Assembly (NCBI GenBank): GCA_958009055.1
Contig: OY253654.1
Location: 496,001 to 560,000, forward strand
Reading direction: 5' to 3'
DNA length: 64,000 bases
DNA from: Choricystis sp. odSpoLacu1
Lineage: Eukaryota; Chlorophyta; Trebouxiophyceae
The position numbers and the translations under genes were made by a program. Under the pieces are notes generated by a model. The model did no database searches. It was not told the origin of the DNA and saw only the letters and a list, made by a program, of their open reading frames with translations. Numbering within the stretch: position 1 is the first letter of the stretch; each line of letters starts with the position of its first letter. Below are positions 12,047 through 22,914 of this stretch, piece by piece.

Positions 12047-12996
12047 ATGATGGCCGCCTCCGCCGCAAGCGTGCGCGCCCTGACCAAGGGCGACGCTAAG
12101 TCGTGGCTCATCTTCAAGTGCATCGTGGCTGTCATCTGTGCCCCGCTCGCCGTCTTCATGGAGCTGCACGCCTTTGACAAGGTGGCGCTGACGCTGTACG
12201 GCATCTCCACGCTGTTGTGGCTGTTTGGGTGGCTGCCGGGTGAGTGGTGTGTGCGGTGGTGGGGAGGGAAGGGGAAGGGAGGCACATGCGGTGGCCGGCG
12301 CGCACGTGTGTCGTCGCGCCGACGGCGGGCCGGATGCAAGCCTGCATTGGACGCAGCAACATCCCTTGGACGCGTTGTATGGGGAACTAGGCGCTGGAAC
12401 TCTCTCGCCCGCCTCCCACACGGCTGCCGACACCGGCAGACTGGACGGCGTGTGCCGGCTGGGGCAGGAAAAGCGGCGGTTGGCGCGGCAGAGCGGCGAC
12501 TGACGCTGCCAGACGAAACACTGGCATGTGCCATGCGTTGTGGGGGTGGCGGAGGAGGGAGATCGGGAGTAGATGCGGGCGCTGGGCAGCAGGAGGACAG
12601 CAGCCTGGCTTGCCAGAAATTCGGTTCGACCCCCTTCCCTCCCCTCTCTCCACAGGGGTCTTCTTTGCGCTCGCCATCATCCTGTCCTCCACCTTCAAGA
12701 GCACGGTGTTCGGCTGGTTCAAGAAGCCGGCCCCAGCGACCGCGCCCACCCCCACCTTTTGGCAAAAGTTGACGGGGGGCAGCGCCACGCCGGCCGCGCC
12801 GCCGGCCGTGGGGTCGGCGCCCGTCAAGCCGGCCGCCGCTGCGCCCGCGCCCGCCAAGCCGGCCGCCCCGACGCCCGCGGCCGCGGCGCCAGCCCCTGCC
12901 ACCGCCGCCGCTCCCGTGCCCGCCAAGGCGGGGCCGCCCCCCAGCAACAACGCGGGCTGGTTTGGCGGCGGCGCGTCCAACGTGGAGACGGCGTGA
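12047..12996 (+). CDS. Pmp3/RCI2-like small membrane protein with Pro/Ala C-terminal extension
   Basis: Two exons (12047-12239 and 12656-12996, phase 1, GTGAGT...CACAG) give 177 residues. The first ~85 residues match the two-helix Pmp3/RCI2 proteolipid family, which modulates plasma-membrane potential and salt/cold tolerance: helix 1 FKCIVAVICAPLAVFMEL, then TLYGISTLLWLFGWLPGVFF (the family's LTxLGYxPGxxHA helix). Usual family members stop here at 50-60 residues. This one continues with a ~100-residue Ala/Pro/Lys-rich tail (PAKPAAPTP-type repeats) ending NNAGWFGGGASNVETA. The intron is 416 bp. Function of the tail unknown. Confidence 0.75.
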
Positions 12997-13195
12997 GAGA
13001 GACACGTTGTCTCTGCTCTTGTTGCCTGTGTGCAATCAATCAAAACGCGAGTGCAGCGTTTCTCCGCTGGCGCAATACACACACTGTTTTTTTGTTTCTC
13101 AACACGCATTGGTTTTTTGTTGTTCACACGCGCGCAATGAAAAAAAAAAAAAAACGCGCTTCTCTCTCTTTTCACACACTCTCTCTCTCTCAAGC

Positions 13196-14478
13196 TCACG
13201 CCATCACCGTCTCCTTGGACGGCTCCTCCTCCCGCTCCAGCGCCTTGGAGTCGACCGCCAGCGCCATCGTGTTGAGGCCGTTGTCAACGTAGACGGTCGC
13301 CCCAGTCACAGCCGACGCCAGTGGCGACAGCAGGAACGCGGCGGCCGCCCCCACCTCCGCCGCCTGCAGCTCCTTCTGGATGGGCGCGTTGGCGTATGAG
13401 TACTTGATCATGTCGTCGATGAACCCAATGGCCTTGGCGGCGCGGGAGCCGAGGGGGCCGGCCGAGATGGTGTTGACGCGGACACCGTATTTGCGCCCCG
13501 CCTCAAACGCGAGCACGCGCGTGTCCGACTCCAGGGCCGCCTTGGCGGACGACATGCCGCCCCCGTAGCCGGGCACGATGCGCTCGGAGGCGAGGTAGGT
13601 GAGGGAGAGAGTCGCGCCGCCGCGGTTCATGATGGGGGCGAAGCGGGAGACCATGGAGACATTCGAATAAGCGGAGGCAGACACCGCCGCCAGGTACCCC
13701 GCGCGCGACGTCTCCAGCAGGGGCTTGGCAACTTCGGGCCCGTTGGCCAGGGAGTGGACCAGGATGTCGATTTTGCCGACCGCGGCCGCGACGTTGGCAG
13801 CGCATTCCGACACGGTGAACCCCTTGTCCCCCGCCGCCGCGTACCGCTTGTTGGCCGCCACGTCGGCGGGGACGTCGGCGGGGGTGTCGTACACCGCGTC
13901 CATGGGGAAGACGTGGGCGAACTGCATGAGGGAGCCGTCGGAGAGGGTGCGGTTGGCGTCAAACTTGCCGCGCTTGAGCGACGACTCGAAAATGTTGAGC
14001 GCGGGCACCCACACGCCCAGCGAAATTTCGGCCCCCGCCTCGGCCAGCGCTTTGGCGATGGCCCAGCCGAAGCCTTGGTCGTCGGCAACGCCGGCGATGA
14101 AGGCTTTTTTGCCTGGGGGATGTTGGGGAGGAAAGAGGGTTACAACGACGAAGCGAGGGCCTCGAGAGCGCTCTCGCGTCGGCCTCTCGTTTCGCAGAGG
14201 GGCTCCGCGCGCCCCATTGCCCGCGCCTGGGCAAACCCTCCCCCCCATTCCCACGCCACACACTCACCGCGCAGGTCGATCGCCAGCCCGCCGTTGGAGG
14301 CGGCCGCCGCCGCGACCGAGCGGCGCCCCGCGGCCGTGCCGGCGGGCGCGGGCGCGAGCGCGGCCCGGCGCGCGTCGGGCGCGGCCGACGGGGCGGCGGC
14401 CCGGCGGGGGGCTGCGCCGCGCGGCAGGGGGGCGGCGCTGGTGCGCAGGCTGCGAATGCGGGTGGCGAGGTGGGCCAT
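13196..14478 (-). CDS. ENR: Enoyl-[acyl-carrier-protein] reductase (NADH), plastid
   Basis: Last reduction of each cycle of type II fatty-acid synthesis in plastids. Exon 1 (14478-14268) is an Ala/Arg-rich transit peptide ending [10 protein letters not shown]. Exon 2 (14112-13196) contains the NADH fold ([20 protein letters not shown]), [17 protein letters not shown], the catalytic segment [17 protein letters not shown] with the Tyr/Lys pair spaced as in plant enzymes, and [19 protein letters not shown]. It ends with a plant-type tail ([13 protein letters not shown]). 375 residues, usual length for plants/algae. The splice keeps phase 1 (CGCG|GTGAGT...CCCAG). Frame intact. Confidence 0.96.
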
Positions 14479-14663
14479 TGGGAGGTGTGGAGAGCGGGGG
14501 ACGAGGGGCGGAGGAGGGAGGGGTGACGAAAAAGGAGGTCGTTTTTTTTGCTTGTGCGGTCGCGAGAGCTTTTTTTTGTTGTTGTTCCTAGCTGCACACG
14601 GGCTCTGGATCGTTTTGACACACACCACAGAACGCCAAAAACACACAGACTCTCTCTCTCATT

Positions 14664-15149
14664 CTACCCTGCTCCTGCCGCCTCCTCCTCCGCCAGCAAC
14701 GCTTTCAGTCTGGCCACCAAGTCCGCGCGCGCTTCTGCCGCGAGCACGGCGACCGCCTGCGCCTGCCCCACCCCCGCCGCAGCCGCCGCGGCTGCCGCCG
14801 TCGCCTCCGCAGCAGCCGCCTCCACCCTCGCCCGCCGCGCAGCAGCGGCTTCAGCGGCAGCAGCCGCGGCCGCCGCGTCGGCCGCGGTCCGGCGCTCTGG
14901 TTTTTCCGCGACTTTAGGGGGGAGGCGGCGTGCAGCGTCCTCTTGAGCGGCGGCAGCCTCCGCGGCAGCGCGCGCGGCAGCCGCTTCAGCCGGCTCCACG
15001 CCGGCCGCGGACGCGGCGGCAGCGGCGGCCAGCTCTTCGGCGACAGCGGCTTCCGCCGCGGCGCGCGCGGCGCGGACAGCCCGGAACTCGGCGGAGGCGA
15101 GACCACCCGGTGGAGGGTCGAACACGAGGGACGGTGGGCGGCGCGCCAT
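14664..15149 (-). CDS. Alanine-rich helical protein of unknown function
   Basis: 161-residue single-exon frame starting MARRPPSLVFDPPPGGLASA, then almost entirely Ala with regularly spaced Glu/Arg (AARAAAEAAVAEELAAA-type heptads), predicting one long coiled coil. It ends LVARLKALLAEEEAAGAG. It lies only 98 bp downstream of the telomerase gene stop on the same strand and 185 bp from the ENR start. No recognised domain. In so GC-rich a genome, a long open frame is weak evidence; the Pro-rich start and regular heptads make a real gene plausible. Confidence 0.4.
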   Translation of the reverse strand: MARRPPSLVFDPPPGGLASAEFRAVRAARAAAEAAVAEELAAAAAASAAGVEPAEAAAARAAAEAAAAQEDAARRLPPKVAEKPERRTAADAAAAAAAAEAAAARRARVEAAAAEATAAAAAAAAGVGQAQAVAVLAAEARADLVARLKALLAEEEAAGAG

Positions 15150-15247
15150 GGAGAGGGGAGGAGGGGAGGAAAGCTCCGCCCGCGCTGCACACACCCGCTC
15201 GAAATTCGAGCGAAGGAGTGAGGGGGCACCGCTTTCACCCTTCTTCC

Positions 15248-18200
15248 TCACTCGCTCTGCCTCACCAGCCTCGCCGCCCGCCGCTCGCCCGCCGTCCTCC
15301 GCCCCGCCAGCACGTGCCTCAACTCTGCCACCGCCCGCTTGGACCGGCCCCGGGAGGCGAGGGCGTCCAGACCTGCTGCTGCTGCGAGCGCAGCAGCGTC
15401 GACACTCGACAGCAGTGGCCGCCCCCCCGCCGCCGCCGCGCGGGCGGCCGCCAGCCGGGCGGCAGCAGCACCGCATGCTAAAACAGCGTTTGCCAACGCC
15501 CTCGGCGGCGGGCGGGAGGGCGGGGGCAGGGCGCGCCAGTGCGCGTCGGCGCGCAGCGTCGCCGCGCGCACCGCCGCCCTCACACTCCGCGCGGCCCGCA
15601 CCCTCGACGCGACCCGCGGGTCCAGAAGCAGGGATGGAGCTAGACGCGCTCGCGTGACAGCCACCGCGCGGGCCACCAGGCGGGCGGCCGGGGCGCCAGA
15701 GGGGGGCAGCGTGACGGCGTCGGCCGCGGCGGACCGAGCTGCGGCGATCCGGGGAGGCGCCGGCGCAGGCCCCACCTCCAGCGTCGCCGCATCCAGAGCC
15801 AGGCCGCACCAGGGCACGATGCCGGGGCCGGGGGCGGAGGCGTGGGGAGTGGGCGGGGGAACACCTGGCAGCGGGCCGCTGCCACCCCACCCACACGCTT
15901 TGCCCTGGTTGGAGGACACGCCCACGACGGCGCTTCCCGCCGCCATGGCGGCGGCCGCGTCTGCAGCGGCGGAGGGGCAGGGCGTGATGATCAGAAAATC
16001 GTCCACCAGGCGGACCAGGGTGGTGGGGAGACCAGCCGCCGACGGGCGCGTGCACGCACACCCACTCCCCACCCCACAGGGCTCCCTCACACCCGCAGGC
16101 GGCGGCAGCACAGGCACGAGGTGTTGCCTCTCAAATTCGGCCAGGGCGGCGCAGGCGAGCAGGGTGGAGGGGCGGCCGCCCTGGGGGACGCCGCGCGTGG
16201 CGGCGTACACGCGCCCGCGCCACGCGACGCTGGCTGACGTGGCAGCAGCGGTGACAGCGGCTGCAGCTGCAGCGGGAGCCACTGCGGAGCCGTAGCGACC
16301 CGCGGGAGGGGGCGCGTCCGCGAAGACACGGCCGCGCGGGCCGGCCGCCGCGGCGGCCGCCGCGCGCGCGGCGAGCGTCGCCGCGCGCACGCCGGCGGAC
16401 GCCGCCACGCCGGCCGGCCGGGCGACGGTTTCTTCGATGCGTCGCACAACGGCGCGAAGAGCTCTCAGCGGTGGAATGGTGCCACCGCCGCCGCCTCTGC
16501 CCCCGCGCCGGGGCGGCAGCGGGGGGCGCGTCGGCGTCGCGACCTGAGTGACGACTGTCTCAGCGGCCGGCCGACCTGCCGCCGCCAGCACGGACGCCGC
16601 CGCCGCCGCCACGGCGGGCGGGCGCAGCCTGTCAAATGCGGCGGCTGCGTCCGCGGTGACGAGGCAGGGCAGTGGGGCGGCGGGGCAGGGAGACGAGGGG
16701 GAGCAGCGGTCGCACGCGCGCGCGTGAGCCCTGCGCGCTGTCCGCCACGCCGTCAGCGCGGGGGCCAAAGCCGCGCACGCAGCCCCCACGGACAACGAAG
16801 ACGCGCCCAGAGCGTGTGGCGCGGCCCGCGCCGCCGCCGATAGGGCGCGCAGGGCGGGGGCGAGAGCCACGTTGGGCGGGCAGAAGCGGGTGGTGGTCGT
16901 GACAGTGCGCCGCTTGCTGCGCTTCCGCACGCCGCGCCGCTTGGCCACGCCGCCCGCCGGCGGCCGCACTGGCACACTGGGGGCGGTGTTATCAAGCTTC
17001 ACGGTCGCAGAGCGCGCCATGTTGACGACGACGCGCGCGCCACCGCCCGGCTTTGGCACAACGCGCGGAGCTCCCGGCCCGACGCCGCGCGTGCCCAGAC
17101 ACACGACACTCCCATCCTCTGCTGTGCTGCCGACGCGCACGTAGCGATCCGCCAGCGCGGCCTCCACCACCGCGTCCGCGGCGGCCGCCCACGCGGGTTT
17201 GCGGTGGTAGGCGAGCGCGCCGCCGCGGCCGCCCGCTTCCGTGACGTAAAAGCACGCCCTCAGCAGCGGCACCACGACTCCGCCCAGCAGCCAGCGGCGC
17301 CAGGTGGCGGCCGCACGAGCTGCGGCTGCGGCGGCAGAGGCTGGAGAGCCGGGTGGGGGGCGAAAGGCGGAGGGGGGAGGGGCGCGCCAGCCCGCCACGA
17401 CGACCGACGCGATTTTTTCGTGCCGCCGCGCGCCCACCACCCGGCCGACCGCGGCCCGCAGGGACGCCCGGGCGGGGCGGCCGGGGGAGGTCAGCAGAGG
17501 GGACGGAAAAATGGAGCGCAGCACGGCCCACGCAAAGGAGGCGACGGCCGCGTGAGGAATAGGAGGCGGCAGGGTGGGCGGCGGCGGAGGGCGAGGCGGC
17601 GGCGGAGCACCCGCCGCACGCGCTGCCTTCGCCGCGTGCCTCGCCCGCCTCGCCGCTTCCGCTTCAGGCGGCAGCGGGCAATGCGCATCCAGCAGGGCGC
17701 CATACTGGCACCTCTCCGCCTTGACGGCGGCGACAGCCAGCAACGGCGGCAGCGCGCGCGCGCGCGCGCAGGGATGCGCTGCTCGGGCGACGGCACCCGC
17801 CGCCGCGCGGTCGCAGCGGTGGCGGCCTCCCTCCACCGTCCAGACGAGGCATCAGCATCCGCTTTCATCGCTCGGCGGGCTGCCGTGCCAAAAATGAGGG
17901 AGTAGAGGCGGCGGCCGGTGTGCGTGGAGAACGCGGCGGAGCGCAGCGGGTGGCCGCGCGGAAGCCCGGGCACCCCCCCAAACGGGCGGCAGTGCAGCAA
18001 GCCTGGCCTGTCCATGTCGGTGGTCAGAGGGTCGTGGGACGCGGCGCGAGCTGCGGCACGGGCGCGGGCGGCGCGGCGCAGGGCGGCGCGCAAGGGGGAC
18101 GGGGGGCGGGAGGGGGCGGGCGCGGGCGCCGCGTTTGGCGGCAGCGGGCTGCCCCCTCTGGACGGCGCTCCCACTGCCGCCGTGGAGAGTGGCGTGACCG

Positions 18201-19116
18201 GCGCCGCAGTCGCTCCAGCGCGCGCGGCAGCGGCTTTGCGGCGGCGCCAGGAGGAGGGGCGCGCGGTGGAGGGGGGGGGGGGGCGCGCCCACAGCAGGCG
18301 GCCAGCGCGCGCTGGAGGTTTCGGGACACGCAGCATCGCTCACATCCACATCCATGGCACCGCGTTCCACATCCACAGCACCACCCCCACGCTCCGGGCT
18401 GGCGGGTTGAGACACCGGCGCCGGCGGCACGGCCGCGCGCGCCGCCGTGCGCCCGGGCCCGCCGCGCCGCCCGCGCCGCGTGCGCCCGCCACCCGCCCCC
18501 ACCTCTTTGACCAGGGCGCCGGGGGGAGGTCCCGCCACCTGGGCCCAGCACCCGCGCGGCAGGGGCGTGAAGATGGACGCCTGGGTCAGCAGGTGGAGGG
18601 TGAGGCCGTCGCCGACACGGGACGCGAGCGCCGCCCACGCAGGCGTCACCACGTCCACTCCCGCGGGGGCGCCGGCGGCCCGGGCGCGGCGGACAGAGTT
18701 GACGAGGACGTTGGTGCGGGTGGAGGGGCGGGAGGCGAGGATGTCGGCGGCGCGGTTGACGAGCTGTGGAAGGGGAAGGGAAGAAAAAAGAAAAAGGGTG
18801 AGAGACACGCCAGAGAGGGGCCTGTCGACCCGACGTCCGACCAACCACCCCTCCCAAAACGCGCCTCATCTAATGTAGACTCCTGCGTTAACGCCAGCGC
18901 GGCAGCGGGGGGCGGCGGCCCGCGCAGCGCACACAGCGTGCAGCGCAGCAGGTCCCTGTACGCCCCCGAGTCCCCCCTCCCGGGAGCCAGGGCGCGCGCC
19001 AGGCGGGCGGGCGCGTCGGGGGGGGCTCCCGGCGAGGTTGCCGCGGCGGCCAGCAGGGCGGAGCGCAGGGGGACGGCGTGGGGGGCGACGACAGGGGGGG
19101 GAGGGCGGGGTGGCAT
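15248..19116 (-). CDS. TERT: Telomerase reverse transcriptase (TERT), with two apparent frame breaks
   Basis: Catalytic subunit that copies the telomerase RNA template onto chromosome ends. Exon 1 (19116-18865) and exon 2 (from 18763) form the TEN domain: AYRDLLRCTLCALRGPPPP, TNVLVNSVRRARAAG, LASRVGDGLTLHLLTQASIF, CWAQVAGPPPGAL. The RNA-binding domain has GLPRGHPLRSAAFSTHTG and the QFP-like RCQYGALLDAHCPLPPE. RT motifs follow in order: T/1 (RACFYVTEAGGRGGALAYHR), 2 (RVVPKPGGGARVVVN), A (CLVTADAAAAFDRL), B' (TRGVPQGGRPSTLLACAAL), C (LVRLVDDFLIIT, near 15990-16020), D and E (VPWCGLALD). The frame changes at a G13 run (18271-18283) and a (GC)n run (about 17751-17768). Intron 1 appears to use a GC donor. 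About 1,250 residues. Confidence 0.9.
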
Positions 19117-19302
19117 TGGGTAGAGAGTTTCAGGCTGTGTGCCGGCGCGGCCGTTCCTGCATCATGGTGGGGAGACAGAGGAGCACGAGAGAGATGCGGC
19201 GCGTGAGTCGGGCGCGCGACGCCGGTGTCGAGAGTAAAAAACAAAAAGTGTGTGTTTGCGATTGAACGGAAAAAACGTAACCTCCCAACCACCCTCCCTC
19301 GA

Positions 19303-19734
19303 TCACTTGGTCACCGCGTCCACAAACGCTTGGTACCCCGCCGCCGCCACCTTGGCCAGCGCGAGCGCCGCGGAGCTGGGAGGGGTGGAGACGTCCCCGC
19401 CGCCCGCAGCCGCCGCCGCTTCGACTGCCGCCACCACGTGCGATGGCGCAGTCTCGTCCAGGGCGGCCCGCCAGTCCAGCGCCCACGTTCCCGCCGGCGG
19501 GGTGTCAGGCTTGCCGTGCAGCAGCACGGAGTGGGCTTGGTAGAGAGCGTAGCACTTGGCGTGGGCGGCGAGCAGGGGAGCGGCGCTGGGCGGGGCGCCC
19601 GGCCGCGCGACGGCGGGGACGACGCGGGCGCCACCGCCGCCTTCCAGCAGGGGGGCGTAGCCAGTGGCCGGCTCAGGCGAGGCCGACGGATCGGCGCGAC
19701 CACACAAAAAGCAGACGGGGGGGTCGGTGAACAT
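19303..19734 (-). CDS. Small protein of unknown function with CxxC and HxxC
   Basis: 143-residue single-exon frame beginning MFTDPPVCFLCGRAD and continuing through a Pro/Ala-rich section to AAHAKCYALYQAHSVLLHGK, then a helical Ala-rich end (AALALAKVAAAGYQAFVDAV). The CFLCG pair and HAKC pair about 45 residues apart could bind one zinc ion. It lies between TERT and DRG1, all three on the minus strand. Composition (Cys, His, Tyr, Phe in regular use) is more protein-like than shadow frames nearby. No family recognised. Confidence 0.5.
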   Translation of the reverse strand: MFTDPPVCFLCGRADPSASPEPATGYAPLLEGGGGARVVPAVARPGAPPSAAPLLAAHAKCYALYQAHSVLLHGKPDTPPAGTWALDWRAALDETAPSHVVAAVEAAAAAGGGDVSTPPSSAALALAKVAAAGYQAFVDAVTK

Positions 19735-19869
19735 CGAGGAGAGGGAGGGAAGACGAAAGGTTTGCGATGAGCAAAAAAAACGTCGTGTTTTTTTTTCTCT
19801 TGGTTTGCAAGTGATCCACACCACCCAAAAACACACAGAACACAGGCAGCACATACACTCTCTCTCTCT

Positions 19870-21313
19870 TCACACCCGCTTCACAATCTGCACCACATCC
19901 TCGTCAGCCAGCACGTGGTCCTTCCCCACGCGCTGTGGCCGGTGTTTGACACTCGCTCCCCACACCAGCGCGTGCTTGAACTGTTTGGCCAGCGTGCGGT
20001 GGATGCGGTTGCAAAAGTCTTCCACCGTGGGGGCGGCCTTGGACAGGACGACGGGTTCCTCCCAGTCTGGCAGCTTGCCTTTGGGCTTGGTGTAGATGCG
20101 CGTCAGACCCAGATACTCCCACATCATCTCCACCAGGCCGTCCAGGTTCCACTCCAGGTACGCGCACACGGGGCAGTAGTGCGGAAGTTTGGCCATGACG
20201 GTGAGCTCCTCCAGCGTGATTTGGTCCACTTTGTTAATAACATAAATGGCGGGCACATAGACGCGGGACCCTTCAATCACGTCCACCAGGTCGTCCACGT
20301 CGCAGGGGCCGCGCGCGTAGACGTCCGCGTGTGGATGCGGTACCTGAAGGGAGAGAGGGTGGGGGTGTGGTGTGAGACAGAGAAGAAAAACAAAGATTAG
20401 ACCCCTCCACCCCCCACCCACCCTCCCCGTCCAAACTCACTCTGAGCACACCGCCTTGACCGCCTCCAGGTCCAGCTTGGTGTCTGCCGTCGCGGTAAAC
20501 GAGATGCCCCCCCTCTCTTTTTTGCGGAAGGTCAGGGGAGGGGGCTTCTTGTTGAGGCGGATGCCAAACCCTTCTAACTCGTGCTCGATCAACCGTTTGT
20601 GTGTGATCGGCTTCAAACAGTCCAGCACGATAAGGATCAGGTTGCACGTGCGCGCGGTGGAGATGACTTGGCGGCCCCGCCCTTTCCCGTCTTTGGCGCC
20701 TTCAATGATGCCGGGCAGGTCGAGCAACTGGACGCGCGCGCCCCGGGTTCGAATCACGCCCGGCACACACGTCAGCGTCGTGAACTCGTAGTTGGCCGCC
20801 TCCGAGAACGTGCCCGTCAGCTTGGTGAGGAGAGTCGATTTACCGACCGAGGGAAAGCCGACGAGGCCGACGCGCGCGTCGCCGACTTTGTTGACGTCAA
20901 ACCCGTCGCCGCGGCCGCCGCCGCCGCCCGCGCCGGCGGAGGGTTCCAGCAGCTCGCGCCTCAGTTTGGCGAGCTTGGCTTTGAGCATGCCCAGGTGGCC
21001 GGCGGTGGCCTTGTTCTTTTGGGTGCGGGCCATCTGGGGGGGAGGTGTGGGTGGGGAAGGAGGGTGGGTGGGTGAGTGGGATCGAGCCGTCGAGTCGGAT
21101 TGGGGCGGCGGGCGAAAAAAGAGCTCTCTCTCGCCCCCGCACCACACACACGCCCCCGGCGCAGTGCCCCAATCGCCTATCAGTCGGCTGTGTGGGCCCA
21201 CGCGAGAGGGCGCAGCCGCGGGTGCCACCCACAGCGGTTGCGCCTCCCTCTCTCTCCACACCCACACACACCTCGTCCTCAATCTCCTTGATTTTCTGCA
21301 TCGTGGTGGACAT
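19870..21313 (-). CDS. DRG1: DRG1 developmentally regulated GTP-binding protein (one frame break)
   Basis: Ribosome-associated Obg-related GTPase. Exon 1 (21313-21272) gives [14 protein letters not shown], exon 2 (21033-20441) starts [20 protein letters not shown] and contains G1 [13 protein letters not shown]3 [19 protein letters not shown] and the DRG-specific CNLILIVLD. Exon 3 (from 20349) contains [13 protein letters not shown] (G4) and the C-terminal TGS domain ([43 protein letters not shown]). The splice CAGA|GTGAGT...CTTCAG gives the conserved CSEYRIH, but the frame then needs one extra base at about 20328-20332 to reach the ADV...[11 protein letters not shown] that follows. A single-base deletion in the assembly is likely. 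Otherwise very highly conserved. Confidence 0.92.
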
Positions 21314-21483
21314 GGTGGGCAAACGGCAATGGATGAGCAGGGCCGGGTGCACGTGGGGGCGCGGATAGCGCGCGGGAGAAAGAAACGCGTCGGCGAGTGA
21401 GAGAATTTGGTCACACTCGAAAAAAAAAGAGGTGCGGCGTCTTTTTGCGCCCTCTCCTCCCCCGCGCGCCCCAGCAGGACAGG

Positions 21484-21524
<41 letters not shown>

Positions 21525-21606
21525 GCCTGCGCGTGGGCCAAGGCAAGCGCGCGCGCGCCCACACTTTTTTCTTTTCGTCCGCACAAAACAAAAACTCGTG
21601 CCCACA
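21314..21606. promoter_or_regulatory. Bidirectional promoter, DRG1 / SF3A2
   Basis: 293 bp between two divergent start codons. Contains an A9 run near 21420 and a (AC)n tract at 21490-21522. No classical TATA box seen. Confidence 0.5.
21490..21522 (+). repeat. (AC)n microsatellite upstream of SF3A2
   Basis: About 16 AC units, 85 bp before the SF3A2 start codon. Confidence 0.9.
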
Positions 21607-22574
21607 ATGTCGTTCATGGCGGCGCGCGAGCACGGGTCCAAGCCCGGGTCGGGCGGTGCCGCCAGCGCACAGCAGGAGGTAGGAGAGGCAGGGGCGTAGA
21701 GAGGGAGGAAGAGGGAGGGGGCAAGGCAAAGTGGGGATGCCCTTTTTTCGACCGCCCTCTCTCACACCCACCCACCCTCCTCCCCCTCCCCCCACAGTCC
21801 GTCGACCGCCGCGAACGCCTGTGCCGCCTCGCCCTCGAAACCATCGACCTGGCCAAAGACCCCTACTTCTTTCGCAATCACTTGGGCCAGTACGATTGCC
21901 GCCTGTGCCTGACCCTGCACACCAACGAAGGCAACTACCTGGCCCACACCCAGGGCCGCCGCCACCAGGAGAACCTGGCCAAGCGGGCGGCCCGGGAGGC
22001 GGAGGCGGCGCGGTCGAGCGCGGCCCCCGCGCCGCTGACGCGGACGGGGGTGAAGAAGCGGGGCGTCACCATTGGGCGGCCCGGGTATCGGGTGACAAAA
22101 CAAGCCGACCCGGACACGGGGGCGCGGTCTTTGCTGTTCCAGGTGGAATTTCCAGAGGTGGAGGCGGGGGACGCGGCGAGGCCGAGGCACCGCTTCATGA
22201 GCGCGTTTGAACAAAAGCGCGAACCCGCTGACCCCGCCTGGCAGTACCTGCTGTTCGCGGCCGACCCCTACGACACGGTCGCATTTAAAATTCCCAACAT
22301 GGAGGTGGACAGGCGGGGGGGCGGGTTTTTGGCGCACTGGGATGCTGACGCCAAGATTTACACGCTCCAACTCCCGTTCAAAGCGGGGGCGGTGCCCCGC
22401 GCGGCGGCGGTCGGGCTGCCGCCGCCACCACCACCGCCGCAGGGAGGGATGATGCCGCCGCCGCCGCCGCCACCGTTTGGGTATGGCGCGCCGCGGCCGC
22501 CGCCGGACTTCGTGCCGGCGGGTGGGTTTGCGCCGCGGCCGCCGCCCGGGTTTGTGCCGGCGCGACAGTTTTGA
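21607..22574 (+). CDS. SF3A2: Splicing factor SF3A subunit 2 (PRP11)
   Basis: U2 snRNP component that stabilises branch-site recognition. Exon 1 (21607-21678) encodes [20 protein letters not shown]; exon 2 (21798-22574) begins [20 protein letters not shown] in phase 0. The matrin-type C2H2 zinc finger is [20 protein letters not shown] with [14 protein letters not shown] and FQVEFPEVE segments follow, then the [20 protein letters not shown] motif. The C-terminus is a short Pro-rich tail ([16 protein letters not shown]), as in animal SF3A2 but shorter. About 283 residues. Intron 119 bp with GTAGGA donor. Frame intact. Confidence 0.95.
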
Positions 22575-22914
22575 TTTTTGGGGGGGGTCGTGTGTCTCTG
22601 TGTGTGTGTGTGTGTTTCTGATGCTGTGCGTAGAGCTCTGTATGCTGCCTGCCACCCTGTGGGTGGCGCCTCTCAGCGTGAAGGTGTGGTGGACAGTCTG
22701 GTCTGCCTGCTGCCGCTTTGGCCTCAAAAACACACACGCAAAACGACTCGTTTCTCGAGAAGGGGGGTTGCGAAAACACGCGCACACCCTCCCTCCACCC
22801 CACTCCCCGCCGCCCCTCCCCCCCGCGTTCCTTTCCACAGGCACGTGCAGGGGGGCGGGAGACACGGGTGACACACACACACAAGTGCGCGTGCGCCGCC
22901 TGGAGCAAACCGAA
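22575..22914. other. Intergenic gap, SF3A2 to pseudo-response regulator
   Basis: 340 bp holding the SF3A2 3' end (T-rich with a short TG run near 22600) and the promoter of the next gene. No gene seen. Confidence 0.6.

Noticed and set aside
15339..16295. 318-codon plus-strand frame opposite TERT
   Set aside because: Composition shadow of the RT domain; no motifs or start context.
15248..17836. A retrotransposon reverse transcriptase
   Set aside because: The FYVTE, LVDDFL and WCG motifs and the TEN/RNA-binding domains upstream are TERT-specific; no integrase, RNase H or LTRs were found.
20738..20760. GGGTTCGAATC, a tRNA T-loop/B-box look-alike
   Set aside because: It lies inside the well-conserved DRG1 coding exon and no acceptor or anticodon stem can be built around it.
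20437..21795. 452-codon continuous DRG1 frame including a long upstream part
   Set aside because: The upstream part reads through intron 1; the true N-terminus [14 protein letters not shown] is a separate short exon at 21313-21272.
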